Source: Sphagnum compactum (lineage: Eukaryota > Bryophyta > Sphagnopsida > Sphagnales). From it: 64,000 bases of DNA. The notes beneath the pieces were generated by a model, which was given only the letters and a program-made list of their open reading frames with translations, was not told where the DNA came from and ran no database searches. The stretch spans positions 8,732,213-8,796,212 of the forward strand of contig OZ234493.1 in NCBI GenBank assembly GCA_965153455.1. The letters run 5' to 3'. This document shows positions 62,221 to 64,000 of this stretch, piece by piece. Numbering within the stretch: position 1 is the first letter of the stretch; each line of letters starts with the position of its first letter. The position numbers were made by a program, and so were the translations under genes.

Positions 62221-64000
62221 ATATAATAAAATTACTAGCACAAGTGTGAATGTTGTTGAAGATTATGAGCTTTGAACTTCAAGCTTCCACACTTGCATGG
62301 AGACAAATTAGTCAGGGGGTGGGGGGAGGAGTACTAGGTAAAAATGCAAACTCAAAAAAAACACAACACAAAAATAGGTAAGTGGAAAAGCAAGTGGGAA
62401 CACTAGGTACTTGTGTGAATTGTCACTATTGGTGAAGCAATATGTGAAGGCACAATAATAGGTGAAACAATGTTGATGATAGGAGCATGTGGAACAAATG
62501 AGAACAACGAGATCAAATAGTGATGACGAGAATAAGTGTAGTAAGCAAGAGTGATGTGAACGAGCAATGATGGTTGGAGCAATCAAGAGCATGTGTGACA
62601 CATGATGAACCAACCAAGGTGTGGCAAGTTGGCCAACCAACATGCTACAAAGAAATAGAAAGATGAAGCTTGTAGGTGGGAAGAGAAGAAAAGGGTAGAG
62701 AAGAAAGAATGAAGGGAAGAGAAGGAAAAAGGAAGAAGAGAAGAGGAGGGAAGGAGAGTGAAAAAAAACAACAAGAAAGAATGAATCTTTGAGGACTTGC
62801 AAAACCAAGCACAAAGAATAGACAAAAAGCCTCACAAAAACGAAAGCAAGAAGCATTGATGCATCAACACTAAAATTTGTGAAAATGAATAATGGGGATA
62901 GAAATTGCTTGTGGGACCTTTTAGTTAGTCTTCAAGAAATAGAAGCTACAAGACAAGTGTTACACTAGGAAAGAAGTGGCACCACTAGGAAAGAAGAAAA
63001 ACCCTAAGGCTTTGGATGCTTGTAGAAACTAGACATCCTAATGTACTAGGTACATGGACCCCTTAGGCCTAGCCTAAAATTGAAGGCTGAAAACTTGACT
63101 CTTCTTACACCTTTTTACCCCATCTGGGTATCAACATTTTGAAAGCTATGAAAAAGATCTGAATCTCATGGTCCAAGAACAAGAAATATAATTGAGGATT
63201 TGGACATCAATTTGGGTATCAATAAGTTTGATACCTGTAGGTGTTTAATGCCTAATACTCAAGTGAGATACCTTAATGCCTTGATACTCTCAGGTGATAC
63301 CTGACACTCCTTTTGATACCCGCCCAACACTAGAGTTAAGACCTGGTGATCATTTTTATGCTCGGGAAAGTGAGGTGAGTGGCACATAAACTATTTTACT
63401 TGCAAGCAAAGTATGATGATACATTTGCTCAAAGCCCAAATCATGTGAAAACCCAAGTGAATTTCAAGGTTTGCCAGGCTTCCCATTTGAGTAAAATCTT
63501 GAGTAAAATTTCTCCACTCAGGTAGGTCACTTTGAGCTGCTCAAACTGTTGGCCCTGAACCGTCCCACTGGGTAAATTTGGTTGCTCATGGGAGGGAGGG
63601 AGGTTAGAGAGCATGTGAGCCCAGACCTGTCAACTTGGACTATGTGCCTACTCAGTCAGGCACATAGTAGGAGCTGAACTTTAATAATAATAATAATTCA
63701 CCTTCTCCCAACTCCAAAGTGAGAAAGACATGGATTTGGGCACTAAAGTCTCCCACCAAAAACAAAAGGATAGGGTGTTTTCACACTACATTCCTGGCCA
63801 AAAATGAAGTTAACCTTTTGTGGTATCAAAATCCTCAAAACCCAAAAAAAAACATTCACTTCTGATTTGCCCCAAATAAAAAGAACAAATAGAGAGAGGG
63901 GATGTAAGAAAAACAACAATTCATAGATGGATTTAATAGCAAGCAATGGATTTTTGCACACCAAAGGGGGGGAGCCAAAGGCTGAATTTTTATAAGGATT
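62221..64000. other. Right-end region, no gene recognised
   Basis: A polypurine tract lies at 62674-62769 (no C and four T). From 63120 to 63330 GGTATCA and TGATACC words recur. The 182-codon minus frame at 62856-62308 mostly translates the polypurine tract and is not accepted as a gene. The last kilobase shows no known domain. Confidence 0.55.

Noticed and set aside
62308-62856. 182-codon minus-strand open frame rich in Phe, Leu and Ser
   Set aside because: Its hydrophobic core is the complement of a polypurine tract; no membrane-protein family is recognised.

Overview
The window looks like nuclear DNA of a land plant. It has spliced plant genes, among them a class III peroxidase with the classical three introns, a Qa-SNARE of the plant SYP2 type and a subtilase-family TPP2. 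It also has TTTAGGG-type telomere-like DNA, plant-type MULE, hAT and Ty3/gypsy remains, and long AT-rich gene-poor stretches. A radial spoke head 1 gene (MORN repeats, flagellar axoneme) argues for a lineage that has or recently had motile sperm: bryophyte, lycophyte, fern, cycad or Ginkgo. A fern or lycophyte is my best guess; no species can be assigned.

Layout. 1-5.7 kb: 5' part of tripeptidyl peptidase II on the minus strand, 11 coding exons that join in frame, running off the left edge before the catalytic Ser. 7.6-8.6 kb: dead gypsy reverse transcriptase. 9.0-10.0 kb: AGGT microsatellite and very AT-rich DNA. 11.3-11.7 kb: four 90-bp tandem copies. 13.1-15.25 kb: complete class III peroxidase, minus strand, with TATA box.

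20.5-32.4 kb is the accessory core. A MULE-type transposase gene with a SWIM finger (four exons, plus strand, one in-frame stop) sits between direct-repeat arrays. The arrays are built from 80-bp modules with a palindrome (arms CCCTAAATGCA and TGCATTTTGGG) and from many GGTATTGCA motifs. To its right come about 0.8 kb of degenerate TTTAGGG DNA and more modules. Then follows a convergent three-exon minus-strand gene for a protein with 12-residue repeats and one C2H2 finger, broken by four in-frame stops. Transposase and accessory ORF in tail-to-tail order recall the layout of maize MuDR; this two-gene unit is the best candidate here for something undescribed.

32.6-35.8 kb: GC-rich satellite of AGCTC words in both orientations, open in many frames and probably non-coding. 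38.2 kb: perfect 34-bp inverted repeat. 40.55 kb: first exon of a SYP2-type syntaxin with no further exons visible. 43-45.3 kb and 46.8-49 kb: degenerate tandem repeats. 50.8-52.8 kb: RSPH1-like gene, minus strand, four exons, one homopolymer frameshift. 54.2-55.2 kb: a degenerate repeat that reverses orientation. 58.7-61.5 kb: nearly full-length hAT transposase pseudogene, minus strand. The rest is AT-rich DNA in which I see no gene.

The housekeeping genes (TPP2, peroxidase, SYP2, RSPH1) share no operon-like relation; each is an independent plant gene separated by repeats.
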